Part shown: piece after piece, positions 55,201 to 63,628 of the stretch | Numbering within the stretch: the first letter of the stretch is position 1 | How the letters are laid out: the number at the start of each line of letters is the position of its first letter | Source of the DNA: Tenacibaculum pacificus | Lineage (GTDB): Bacteria; Bacteroidota; Bacteroidia; Flavobacteriales; Flavobacteriaceae | Reading direction: 5' to 3' | Length of the DNA stretch: 64,000 nt | NCBI RefSeq assembly: GCF_027941775.1 | Contig: NZ_CP115917.1 | Coordinates: 467,001-531,000, forward strand | Made by a program: the position numbers and the translations under genes | Notes under the pieces: generated by a model | The model's database searches: none | What the model was told of the DNA's origin: nothing | The model's input: the letters and a program-made list of their open reading frames with translations, nothing else

Positions 55201-57772
55201 AAGTAGGTATTTCTGTTGTAAATATGTTAATGTCAGAATACGTTCCTTCGCTACAATTATTTTTAGGCTTTACACGCCAAAAATAGTTAGTGTTTTTTGA
55301 TAAAAAATCTATTGAAGGTATATATGAATTTGTATCTACTATTTCATCAATTATAATATTATTGAAATTAGTGTCAGTGGCTACTACAATGTTATATAGT
55401 GTAGCATTTGAATTAGCTTCCCACTCAAATTTTGTGTTGATACTAATCTCATCAGTTGCATTACTAGGAGTTGTTAAATTTATTTTAGTAAAACTATTTT
55501 CCGTTATTTTTAATAATGCAGTGGTTGTTTGAGTAACTGTTGCCGATTTTCCTTCAATAATAATGACGTTATCTTGTTGATTACTCCCATTTAAATTATT
55601 TATTGTCATAACAACATCTCCTTCTTTATTAATAGTAGCAGGGTTAAATGATGCAGTAGTTCCACTAGGTAAGCCAGTAGCAGATAAATTTACTGTTTCA
55701 GTAAAACCATTAACAAATTTGAACTTTAAAGTATAATCTACAGAGTTATTACCTGTATTACAAACAACTTGTTTATCAGTTTGGTTTGAAATTAAAAAAG
55801 TAGGTGTTGTAGAGTCAATCGTAAAATTAGTATTGTTTACATTATAAAAAATGTTATCAGCAGCTTCTATAAGAATACGTCCTTTAGTTGTTGGAGTATT
55901 AGGAATAATAACATCTTCAGAACCATCATTAGCAACATTATCTTTTAAAAGAATAGGGAAAGTTAATCCACCATCAATAGAAAGTTTAATATTTACCTTC
56001 ATACAGTTAATCGGTGCTTTATCAGTAGTTCCTTTATTCCATGTTATTTTTTGAGTAGAACTAGTATTCCAGTTTACAGCAGTATTAGGATACGTAAATG
56101 CAAAAGCTTCAGAATCAGTTATTGTAATTTTAACATCATCTCTTGCTGTATTACCTCCGCCAGCATGATTATCTCTTACTGTTAGTGCAAAATTTAATTC
56201 TCTAGCAACACTAGGAAGAACCTCCCATTGATTTGAACCATCATTAACAACATTAGAAAAGGTTGGTAAATATCTATTAGGAGATGTACTAGAATGTAAT
56301 GATCTAAAAGCAGGACCTTGTGTACTTGTTGAAACTAGTGGTACTATTGCTGATTCGGTATCTATTTGTTCCCAATTGTATGTTAAGCTTGCAGTTCCAT
56401 CGGTATCTGTAGCTATTCCTTTTAAAACAAAAGGAGTGTTTTTAGGGATACTAAAATCATTACCTGCATTTGCAGTAGGAGCATTATTACCTGTATCTGT
56501 TGTTAGACCACAACTAGCAACTGACTGAACATGATTCCACATTTGACCAATACTAACTGTATGAAAATAATCATCACTGTTATTTTGTACATTTTGAGGA
56601 GAACAAATACCAGCATACGCCATTATTGTAGTACCACTTCCTGGTTCTACAGAGGTGCTTCCTATATTACTTCCACAACTACCTCCAGTTCCGTTAAAGG
56701 TATGCGTAGCACCAAATTGGTGTCCTATTTCACGCGCCACATAATCGATATCAAAGGGGTCGTTAATAGGTTGCCAACTACCTGTAATACCACTAGCTTT
56801 TGAACCAGATCTACATACAGATCTTAAAGCAGCTAAACCACCACCACCAGTGCTAAATGTATGTCCAATATCGTAATTTGCATCACCAATTATAGCATCA
56901 CATTTAACTTGACTCTCATCAATTAGGTTATCAGCATTATCATTAGTTAATTCATCAGTAGTTGAGTCTAAAAATATTATTTCATCATTGTTATTTACGA
57001 TAACCATTCGAACACCTAAATCTCTTTCGTAAACTGTATTTACACGAGCTATAGTAGTATTCATTGCAGATAAAATAACCGATTTCTTTACAGCATCTGT
57101 TGCTGAGTTAGAAATACCTTCTCTATTTAAATGAAATTGAGAATATTCACCTGTACAAGCAATGGCAATCCTATAAGTTCTTAATTTACCATCATTTGCA
57201 TTTTTTTTTTGAATTGAAGACTTTATTATTTCTTTTTTCGTTTCTTCAATTTGACAGTTAAAATCATTATTATCCGATTTTAAGTCATCTCTTTTATATA
57301 TAATATACTGTTTTTTATCTTTAGTATACGGATCTATATATATTGTACTTTCATTAGCCGAATATATAAGGGCGTGTAAGCCATTAACACCTAATGTGAT
57401 TTTAGCAACTGCAGTAGGGTTATTAATTCCTTGAGCAGAATATGTTTTAATCATAGGGAATTTAGCCGCTAATTCAGGTGCTAAAGATGGTGTTTCATTA
57501 AAAGAATACTCTTCTAATCTTCCTTCAGAGTTGGGTAAAGTTATTATCCTTTCTCCTTTATTTAGATTAGAGTTTTTTAGATGATTTTCAAAACTACTTA
57601 AGTTTAACGAAGCTAAAGAGTATTTTTGAGGTGTGTTTTCCCTATCAAGAATTTTATTTTTTTGAATAAAATTATCTTTTTTTACTGTTTTATTCCAGTA
57701 ATTTTGAGAAAATGAATTACTACTAAAAAAAGTAAAAATTAGTAGTATTAGAAAAGGGATTTTTTTAATCAT
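52250..57772 (-). CDS. Giant secreted M12B-like metalloprotease with GEVED repeats and type IX sorting domain
   Basis: 1840 residues. A signal peptide (about 1-22) and a propeptide lead to a reprolysin-like domain (about 195-420) with YVAREIGHQFGATHTF. The usual zinc motif HExxHxxGxxH is present except that the first histidine is R347; E348, H351 and H357 remain. A PKD/cadherin-like region (about 430-560) and a fibronectin-type region follow, then four GEVED-type modules (endings like NGEVEDYTITI), three of them in near-identical 248-residue units. The end (about 1765-1840, IYPIPSDGKI and NMVGQLLE) is a type A sorting domain for type IX secretion. If R347 is real the protease is inactive; one A-to-G change (CAT to CGT) explains it. 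Confidence 0.88.
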   Translation of the reverse strand: MIKKIPFLILLIFTFFSSNSFSQNYWNKTVKKDNFIQKNKILDRENTPQKYSLASLNLSSFENHLKNSNLNKGERIITLPNSEGRLEEYSFNETPSLAPELAAKFPMIKTYSAQGINNPTAVAKITLGVNGLHALIYSANESTIYIDPYTKDKKQYIIYKRDDLKSDNNDFNCQIEETKKEIIKSSIQKKNANDGKLRTYRIAIACTGEYSQFHLNREGISNSATDAVKKSVILSAMNTTIARVNTVYERDLGVRMVIVNNNDEIIFLDSTTDELTNDNADNLIDESQVKCDAIIGDANYDIGHTFSTGGGGLAALRSVCRSGSKASGITGSWQPINDPFDIDYVAREIGHQFGATHTFNGTGGSCGSNIGSTSVEPGSGTTIMAYAGICSPQNVQNNSDDYFHTVSIGQMWNHVQSVASCGLTTDTGNNAPTANAGNDFSIPKNTPFVLKGIATDTDGTASLTYNWEQIDTESAIVPLVSTSTQGPAFRSLHSSTSPNRYLPTFSNVVNDGSNQWEVLPSVARELNFALTVRDNHAGGGNTARDDVKITITDSEAFAFTYPNTAVNWNTSSTQKITWNKGTTDKAPINCMKVNIKLSIDGGLTFPILLKDNVANDGSEDVIIPNTPTTKGRILIEAADNIFYNVNNTNFTIDSTTPTFLISNQTDKQVVCNTGNNSVDYTLKFKFVNGFTETVNLSATGLPSGTTASFNPATINKEGDVVMTINNLNGSNQQDNVIIIEGKSATVTQTTTALLKITENSFTKINLTTPSNATDEISINTKFEWEANSNATLYNIVVATDTNFNNIIIDEIVDTNSYIPSIDFLSKNTNYFWRVKPKNNCSEGTYSDINIFTTEIPTYCSLEYPDETGGAEYISNVTFNTINNNSLNDSVDGYQDFSNISTNIKRTQEREISVTFNTDGYQDHCYVFIDWNQDYVFDKATERYDLGARTSDIATTSLKITVPNNAVLGKTRMRVTIEYYETGSPSGGGPCNADQNSQYGETEDYSIEIEEKPGADFTLTNTTGNLSICNKAVNDQIFEIDYKALFNFDENVSFSVSGTPTNTTSNLNPISINTSGLIKFTLSNLNNAPIGDYTIIVTGTANSITKSIEVPFNVNDNICNATGNTDSQISTTLVKFGEINNPSTKTTGYSDFKTIATEVIKGEKYPLIVNANSNGNQTVKTFAWIDWNQNCLFDTNEKYDLGNTTNNNGATANSGLKVIVPSDALSGTTTLRVITKLANDGQPNSCEIDFNGEAEDYTITITPSFTLTNKTVGQSICNKAVNEVEYKIDYKTFNSFDENVTLSTENTPVNSIVTFTSAIISTDGMVTLKIDNLNNVTVGDYTIKVNATSNSITKSIDLILSINDNHCKSSGNTDSQISTTLVKLGEIDNSSTKTTGYSDFKAITTEVIKGNTYPLIVNANSSGNKTVNTFAWIDWNQNCLFDANEKYDLGNTTNTNGATSNSGLDITIPSDALSGTTTLRVVTKLDDDGEPSSCELDFNGEVEDYTITITPSFTLTNKTVGQSICNKAVNEVKYEIDYKTFNDFNENVTLSAENAPVSSTVTFTSIVINSDKKVSITVSNLNNVAIGDYTIKVNATSSSMTKSVDLTLVINNNHCKSSGNTDSQISITNVNFGEIDNSSTKTTGYSDFKAITTNVVRGEEYDLNVDINTDGNSTVKTYAWIDWNQDCKFDVTELETYNLTTTNSLSIKVPEDALTGTTTLRISTKLNEFPESCELDFNGEVEDYTINVEESFANDKNLFSDLKIYPIPSDGKITVKFKVKVKDLTIIRLFNMVGQLLETQTFSTISSKFNNEIEFSKISSGVYFIQIQNDGKINTSKIIIL
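52530..54718 (-). repeat. Three 744-base tandem repeat units inside the secreted protein gene
   Basis: The landmark TAATGTAAAA recurs at 53231, 53975 and 54719, exactly 744 bases (248 codons) apart. Units from 53231 and 53975 share long runs such as the stretch around the GEVED ending. The third unit (about 52530-53230) is more diverged. Each encodes a binding-type module followed by NHCKSSGNTDSQIS and a GEVED module. Recombination between units would change module number in frame. Confidence 0.8.
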
Positions 57773-57855
57773 AATTATTAGGTTAATGGTATAGTAAGAA
57801 CAGCTAAAAGTTAATTTTCCCTACCTTTGAGGTCTTATTTTTAGAATACTAATTT

Positions 57856-58560
57856 ATGAATAAAAAAATAATAGTAAGTGATTTAGGTCAAAAAGATTAT
57901 AAAGATACTTGGGATTATCAAGCCCAGTTGTTAGAAAAAACGGTTTTTATAAAAAGAGAAAACAGAAAAAAAGAACTCGAAATTAGTACACCCAATCATT
58001 TTTTATTTGTAGAACACCCTCACGTTTATACATTAGGTAAATCTGGAGATTTAAGTAATTTATTACTAAATGAGTTGCAATTAAAAGAAAAAGGAGCAAC
58101 TTTTTATAAGATAAACAGGGGAGGAGATATCACGTATCACGGACCGGGGCAAATAGTAGGATATCCTATTCTTGATTTAGAAAATTTTTTTACAGATATT
58201 CATAAATACCTTCGTTTTTTAGAAGAAGCAATTATATTAACAATTGCAGAATATGGATTAGAAGCAGCACGAAGCGATGGAGAAACAGGTGTTTGGTTAG
58301 GTGTAGGAACTCCGTTTGCTAGAAAAATTTGCGCTATGGGGATTCGTGCAAGTAGATGGGTTACCATGCATGGATTTGCTTTAAACGTAAATGTGAATTT
58401 AGGTTATTTTGATAATATTATTCCTTGTGGAATTAAAGGAAAAGCAGTTACTTCAATGGAAGCAGAGCTAGGTTTTAAAGTTTCAGAAGCTGAGGTAAAA
58501 GAAAAAATTTTAAAACATTTTAAAGAACTTTTTGAAGTTGATGAATTTATTAATGAATAA
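57856..58560 (+). CDS. lipB: Octanoyltransferase
   Basis: Transfers octanoate from ACP to lipoyl domains. It is a 234-residue protein with the signature RGGDITYHGPGQIVGYPILD, KICAMGIRASRWVTMHGFALN and the catalytic cysteine in IIPCGIKGKAVTSM. TACCTTTG at 57822-57829 resembles a promoter -7 element. Followed at once by a terminator. Confidence 0.96.
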   Translation: MNKKIIVSDLGQKDYKDTWDYQAQLLEKTVFIKRENRKKELEISTPNHFLFVEHPHVYTLGKSGDLSNLLLNELQLKEKGATFYKINRGGDITYHGPGQIVGYPILDLENFFTDIHKYLRFLEEAIILTIAEYGLEAARSDGETGVWLGVGTPFARKICAMGIRASRWVTMHGFALNVNVNLGYFDNIIPCGIKGKAVTSMEAELGFKVSEAEVKEKILKHFKELFEVDEFINE

Positions 58561-58595
58561 AAAAAGGGTTGATATTATATCAACCCTTTTTTTAT
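58561..58595 (+). terminator. Terminator after lipB
   Basis: GGGTTGATA/TATCAACCC stem (58566-58586), loop TTA, A run before and T run after; starts one base after the stop codon. Confidence 0.88.
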
Positions 58596-58609
58596 GTACT
58601 ATAATGAAA

Positions 58610-59255
58610 TTATTTTACAGCCTTTATATTAAAAGAAATTTCCATTAAATCGTTAATGAATTTATCTTTTAAAGCAGCATTAAACTTTTTAGAACTATAA
58701 GTAACTCCAAAGTCAGTTCTGTCAATACTAAAAACATCACTTTTAATAGTAGTTACACCTTCACTTTGAGTAATTGTAGCTGGAATTGTAATACTTTTTG
58801 TAGTTTCTTTAAGTGTTAAATTACCTGTAATATGTAACTTTCCATCTTTTGTTTCAGAGCTAGCAACTTCAAATTTAGCAGTAGGAAATTTTTCAACATC
58901 GAAAAAATCAGCATTTTTTAAATGACCTTCTAATTTTTCTTTTCCTTTACCAGCTTCTAAATCTGCACACTGAAATTGAAGTCATATCAATAACAAATTC
59001 ACCAGATTTAAGTACACCATTTTCTATATCAAATAAACCTTTTGTAATGTTAACAACACCATTATGAGAATCTGTTGGCTTGTTTCCTTTCCAAGTAACA
59101 GTAGATTCAGCAATATTTGCTTTGTAAGAGTTAATTACATTTTCTACTTTTTTAACATCTTTAATTTCTTCGCTAACAGTTACTTTGTTTTTTTCTGATT
59201 TACAAGAAACAGCAGTAATGGCGATAAGAGCAATAGCTAAAATTGATTTTTTCAT
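58610..59255 (-). pseudogene. YceI-family lipoprotein, single-base insertion
   Basis: The signal ends AITAVSC, giving a lipoprotein. YceI domain sequences are NIAESTVTWKGNKPTDSHNG and GEFVIDMTSISV, then, after the shift, ADLEAGKGKEKLEGHLKNAD, FFDVEKFPTAKFEV and FSIDRTDFGVTYSSKKF. Removing the plus-strand A at 58967 joins GTG to GCA (V-A-D-L) and gives a protein of about 214 residues. As it stands translation stops after CRFRSW. YceI proteins bind isoprenoid lipids in the periplasm. First of five disrupted genes in a row. Confidence 0.88.
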
Positions 59256-59318
59256 GATTATTTGTATTTAATTATTTTATTTAGAACAAATATACTTTAA
59301 AAATAGTTTCCTTGGAAA

Positions 59319-60035
59319 TTATTTTTTCGTTAAGATTTTGTTAATAACATAAGAACTAGCTTGTAAGCCAAAAGCGGCGGGCATATAGCTAATAGTTCCA
59401 TAAAAAGATTTTTTAAAATTAGCTCCATTTGTTAGTTGTAAGCTTTCGGCAATTTGAACTTCTTCCGAGTAAACAGCAGTAATACCTTTATTTACTTTTC
59501 GTTCTTTTAATCGCTTTTTTAACGCACGTGCCATTTTACAATTTTTAGTTTTACTGATGTCTTTTACAACAACTTTACTTGCATCTAATTTTCCACCAGC
59601 ACCCATAGCACTAATTAATTTTACTTTTTTTCTTTTAGCTGCAACAATTAAATTAATTTTAGGAGTAATACTATCAATACAATCCATTACGTAATCATAT
59701 TCATTACTAACTATTTCAAAAGCTCTTTCTGGCGATAAAAATTCTTCTATTGCTGTTAGTTCTATTTCAGGATTTATATCTTTAATTCTGTCGGCAATTA
59801 CGCTTACTTTTGTTTTTCCAACGGTACTATCTAGTGCGGGTAATTGTCTGTTTTTATTAGTTTCATCAAAAGCATCGCCATCAACAATTGTCATTTTTCC
59901 AACACCAGCTCTTGCTATAAATTCTGCTGCAAATGAGCCAACTCCACCTAAGCCAACAATTAAAATATTTGCTTTTTTCAGTTTTTCAATTCCTTCTTTC
60001 TGAACTAATAATTCCGTTCTTTCTAACCAACTCAT
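59319..60035 (-). CDS. tcdA: tRNA threonylcarbamoyladenosine dehydratase (TcdA/CsdL family)
   Basis: An E1-like enzyme that cyclises t6A to ct6A in tRNA. It is a 238-residue protein with the nucleotide-binding motif ILIVGLGGVGSFAAEFIARA, the DGDAFDETNKNRQLPAL segment, DCIDSITPKINL and the basic ARALKKRLKERKV. No adenylated-protein rhodanese domain. It is intact although the neighbours are not, and overlaps the TatD gene by four bases. Confidence 0.9.
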   Translation of the reverse strand: MSWLERTELLVQKEGIEKLKKANILIVGLGGVGSFAAEFIARAGVGKMTIVDGDAFDETNKNRQLPALDSTVGKTKVSVIADRIKDINPEIELTAIEEFLSPERAFEIVSNEYDYVMDCIDSITPKINLIVAAKRKKVKLISAMGAGGKLDASKVVVKDISKTKNCKMARALKKRLKERKVNKGITAVYSEEVQIAESLQLTNGANFKKSFYGTISYMPAAFGLQASSYVINKILTKK

Positions 60036-60669
60036 TTCTTAAATATCTTATTAAAATTTTGATGTATATTTTGTTCTATTTTTTCAATTTCTATATTTTT
60101 TATGTCACTAGCTTTTTTATAGATACAAGCAATTTTTATAGTGTTTTCATCTGTTTCTAAGAAAATATTTTCTAAAGGAATTTTTAAAAATACTTCTTGT
60201 AATTTAGTTGATGTTAACAATGCTTTTCCGAAGGATAAAAAACAATCATTTTTGATAAAATCAGTAGCAATTTGACTATTTTTATTAAAACCGTGAATAA
60301 TCCATTTTTGCGTAGGTTTTAATTCTTTTTTCAAACGGAGTATATCCTGAAAAGCTTTTACACAATGTATAATTAATGGTTTTTTAAATTCTTCTGATAA
60401 CTTAATATGTTCTTTAAAAATACTAATTTGAAGTGTATAATTTACTTTTGATAATTTATCTAAACCACATTCGCCAACTGCGTAACAATTTTTGTGAAGT
60501 AGCTTTTTTTGATAAATAGAACTTCATCTTCAATACTATTTTTGTTGATAAACCACGGATGAATCCCAATAGAAAAAGGCGTCTTAAAATCTGTTGAATT
60601 AGGATAACAATTTAAAATATTGAAATTTTCATCAGAATTAGTATGCGTATGAATATTTATAAACTTCAT
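60032..60669 (-). pseudogene. TatD-family metal-dependent hydrolase, frameshift in an A run
   Basis: The N-terminus MKFINIHTHTNSDE (metal-binding HTH) and FSIGIHPWF are TatD. The frame fails after VVTQLANVV-like residues and the next frame continues KKLLHKNCYAVGECGLDK, ISIFKEHIKLSEEFKKPLII then HCVKAFQDIL, KWIIHGFNKN and to 60032. The shift is in the seven-A run of the coding strand (plus-strand T run 60504-60510); eight A residues give the right frame. TatD proteins are nucleases or peptidases of quality control; this one is the short form. Overlaps tcdA by four bases. Confidence 0.85.
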
Positions 60670-60680
60670 AAAAAAGGTAA

Positions 60681-61374
60681 CTAACTTTCTTGTTCAAAAA
60701 TAATATTTCTTTCCATATTTTTTTTATAAACATTCTTAAGGATAAGTTCTTTATTATTTGTGTTTACCATACATTCAATTTGATGGACAATCATTTTTTC
60801 AAAAGGAACAAGAAAATTCTTGGTATCACATTGTTCTAATTCACTTTGATTAAGTAAATTTAAGACTGTATAAACTGATTCAATAGTGCTAAGACAAAGA
60901 GGTGCTGGTTGTTGCTTAATAGTAAATTTCGATTTTATTTTATTATCAAAGCTTACTCTTTTTAGTTTTTGTAAGTTTTTACTCAATTTTAGCATTTTAC
61001 GAGCGCAAGGCCATGTTCCATCAAGAATAAAAATATGTGGATTATCACCCATAAATGAAATTATGTCTGAACTTTTTTTTACTGATAAATTAAAAGTATC
61101 TTCTCCAGGATAAAGTAAAAAAGAAGAATTATTTTCTTTATTCAGTATTTCATTTACACGTTTATTATTTGTGAAATCTACACCAACTATAATTTCAGAA
61201 TTTTCAAGTTGAAGATTCGTCATACGTCCCGTTCCGTTTTTTTCTTTTTTGTACTCTTTCGGGTGCATAAGAATAATAAAACGAGTCTTGGTTTGGGAAC
61301 GATTAATGTGTTTACAAATACAGTGAAGATGAAGGCATCATGCATTTGTAACATTTGATTCTTGGGTTTTTCAT
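60681..61374 (-). pseudogene. DTW-domain tRNA-uridine aminocarboxypropyltransferase, single-base insertion
   Basis: The DTW family transfers aminocarboxypropyl to tRNA uridine. The core motif is FILDGTWPCARKMLKLS, with QPAPLCLSTIESVYTVL. Upstream, an ATG at 61372-61374 begins MKNPRIKCYKCMMPSSS. After removal of one base at 61323 it continues CICKHINRSQTKTRFIILM. This restores the family's N-terminal cysteine set (CxxC, then CxC) and joins the main frame, giving 230 residues. Without the correction, translation must start at the internal ATG (61266-61268) and lacks the cysteines. Confidence 0.85.
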
Positions 61375-61433
61375 TTATACTTTCAACGTGAATATCTCTT
61401 TTTTTGAATTACTGCCAACTATAAAATAAAGTT

Positions 61434-61887
61434 TTATACCTTATTTTTACTATCGATAATAATAGTAACAGGTCCATCATTTAAAAGTTCTACTTTCATA
61501 TCTGCACCAAATTTACCTGTTTGTACTTTTTTACCTAAGTCGTTTTCTACCTGATTTATAAATTGATTATATAAAGGAATTGCGATTTCAGGTTTTGAAG
61601 CGTTCAATGTAGCTTGGTCTGTTTCCTTTTTTTGTTGATGCTTGTAATGTAAATTGACTAACGATAATTGCATCTCCTTTAACATCAATTAAAGATTGAT
61701 TCATCACCTGATTTTCATCATTAAAAATTCGAAGATTCGTTATTTTTTTAGATAACCAGTTAATATCTTCTGTATTATCATCATCAGTAATGCCTACTAA
61801 AATTAGCAAACCATTTTGAATATCAGCAACTTTTTCTCTTTCAATAGTTACACTAGCTTTATTTACTCTTTGAACAACTGCTTTCAT
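61434..61887 (-). pseudogene. dtd: D-aminoacyl-tRNA deacylase, single-base insertion
   Basis: Removes D-amino acids from mischarged tRNA. The first frame has MKAVVQRVNKASVTIE, LLILVGI, the catalytic SQFTLQAST and GNRPSYIE, then ends RFKT. The second frame has ASKPEIAIPLYNQFI, VQTGKFGADMKVELLNDGPV (GPVT motif) and ends SKNKV. Removing the plus-strand G at 61602 joins GNRPSYIE to ASKPE, giving the normal length of about 150 residues. Its ATG directly follows the rsgA stop. Confidence 0.88.
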
Positions 61888-62854
61888 TTACTCTTTATCT
61901 TTTTCCCAAATATCAGTACGATAATGTTCTTCTTCACCTTCTAAAATTTGCAAATAACTTTTATAACGTTCCCATTGAAACAGTATCAGCTTCTAAAGCA
62001 TCTTTTACGGCACATTTTGGTTCGTTTACATGAATACAGTTATTGAATTTACAATCTTGTTTTAGTGCAAAAAATTCAGGAAAATAATCTCCTAATTCAT
62101 ATTTATCAATATCAACAACTCCAAAACCTTTAATACCTGGAGTATCAATAATTCGGGCATCTTTTGAGTTTTCGATACTTAAATCGAACATTTCTGCAAA
62201 AGTAGTGGTGTGTTTTCCTTGATTATGTTGATCAGAAATTTCTTTAGTTTTTAAATTTAAAGCAGGATCAATAGTGTTTACTAATGTTGTTTTTCCAACT
62301 CCTGAATGTCCTACAAACATCGAAGTTTTTCCAAGCATTATTTCTTTAATTTTATCAATATTGGTGTTTTCCTTTGCAGATACTTCGATACATCGGTAAC
62401 CGATAGTTTCATAAATATCTTTTAAGTATAAAATTTCACCACGTTCTTCAATTTCGTAAGAATCTATTTTATTAAATACTAAAATAGTATCAATTCTGTA
62501 AGCTCTTGCAGAAACTAAAAATCTATCAATAAAAGTGGTAAAAGTAGGCGGATTGTTAATAGTAACCAGTAAAAAAACTTGGTCAATATTAGCTGCAATA
62601 ATATGTGTTTGCTTAGATAAATTTACCGATTTACGAACAATAAAATTATCACGTTCATGAATTTCGGTAATTAAACCTGTTTCTTCGTTATTCTTGGTTT
62701 CTAAGTCAAAATCAACTTTGTCTCCAACTGCAATCGGATTGGTGCTTTTAATACCTTTTAGTCGAAATTTTCCTTTAATACGGCATTTGTATAAAACATC
62801 CTCACACTTTACCCAATACCAACTTCCTGTAGATTTATATACGATTCCTGTCAT
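61888..62854 (-). pseudogene. rsgA: Ribosome small-subunit GTPase RsgA, single-base insertion near the C-terminus
   Basis: A circularly permuted GTPase in 30S maturation. OB domain, then NKID (G4), GHSGVGKTTLVNTI (G1), DTPGIKGFG (G3), and the zinc-binding CKFNNCIHVNEPKC. The frame ends at MGTL. Removing one base at 61975 continues SWERYKSYLQILEGEEEHYR and ends at TAA 61888-61890, next to the dtd ATG. The correction restores the last 25 or so residues and a family length of about 320. GTPase and zinc residues lie before the shift, so activity may survive. Confidence 0.88.
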
Positions 62855-62939
62855 AGTACAAAGATGCAGAAATTTATGTAAAAATTAAAGTGTCGGTTGC
62901 TGTGTTTTTAGTTTTAGTAGCAAATACTTTTGATAACTA

Positions 62940-63050
62940 ATAATTTGAAGCAATTTCCCGCTTTCCGCACTCGCTTTTTTTATTTTTCTTTTCGAAAAGA
63001 AAAATAAAAAAGAGCTCAAACAAATGCTTCAATCGGGGCTAGGCATTTTA
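62940..63050 (-). ncRNA. Structured intergenic repeat, copy 2 (flavo-1-like element)
   Basis: Read on the minus strand it starts AAAATGCCTAGCCCCGATTG, has TTTGTTTGAGCTCTTTTTT, a hairpin with a TTTTCGAAAA centre, then GCGAGTGCGGAAAGCGGGAA and ends ATTGCTTCAAATTATT. The ends and the right strand are nearly identical to copy 1 (36425-36526). The hairpin arms differ, while pairing is preserved, which supports an RNA structure. The rest of 62855-63117 shows no gene. Confidence 0.55.
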
Positions 63051-63117
63051 ATAATTTTGAATATTTTAAATTTAAAAATATTATATTGCGCGCTTATTAA
63101 AAAAAAAATAATTTTTT

Positions 63118-63576
63118 ATGAAAAAAGCATTATTACTAATTGCATTTATTGCATTAGGTTTAACATCAGTAAACGCTCAGAAATTTGAGTACAAGGTTAT
63201 TACAAGTGTAGAGTCAACAGTTCCTAATGGATTAGGTAGGTCAAGATTAATCTCATCTAATGAAGACAGAGATTATAAGAGTTTTACATCAACAAGGTCT
63301 AGTGAAAAAAAGAAAGACAAAAGAAATAAATCTGACCGTGCTGAGATTAGAGTAAAAAACTTCGATGAAACTAAATTATTAAACTTCTTTAATATGGGAG
63401 GAATTAGATTTCAGAATATTGTAGCAAATGATGCTGTAATTAGCTCAAAAATAAATACCATGGTTGAAGAAGGATGGGATTTAGCTTTTGTAAATTCAGG
63501 AGTTGAGAGTTATGGAGGTAAAGGTGATAAAAATGGTATTTTTATTACAAGATATATTTTTAAAAGATTAAAATAA
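63118..63576 (+). CDS. Secreted protein of unknown function
   Basis: A 152-residue protein with a signal peptide (MKKALLLIAFIALGLTSVNA). The mature part contains a basic linker (SSEKKKDKRNKSDR, about residues 60-75) and a globular end, FNMGGIRFQNIVANDAVISS and INTMVEEGWDLAFVNSGVES. The latter resembles DUF4177-like small beta-sandwich proteins, but I do not recognise it firmly. It has its own terminator. Confidence 0.75.
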   Translation: MKKALLLIAFIALGLTSVNAQKFEYKVITSVESTVPNGLGRSRLISSNEDRDYKSFTSTRSSEKKKDKRNKSDRAEIRVKNFDETKLLNFFNMGGIRFQNIVANDAVISSKINTMVEEGWDLAFVNSGVESYGGKGDKNGIFITRYIFKRLK

Positions 63577-63594
63577 TATCTTAATCTTTTAAAA

Positions 63595-63628
63595 AAAAGG
63601 AGCTTCAATTGAAGCTCCTTTTTTTTAT
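63595..63628. terminator. Bidirectional terminator
   Basis: A perfect palindrome AAAAGGAGCTTC/GAAGCTCCTTTT centred on AATT (63595-63622), with A run before and T run after. It sits between the secreted-protein gene and the convergent chorismate mutase gene. Confidence 0.85.
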
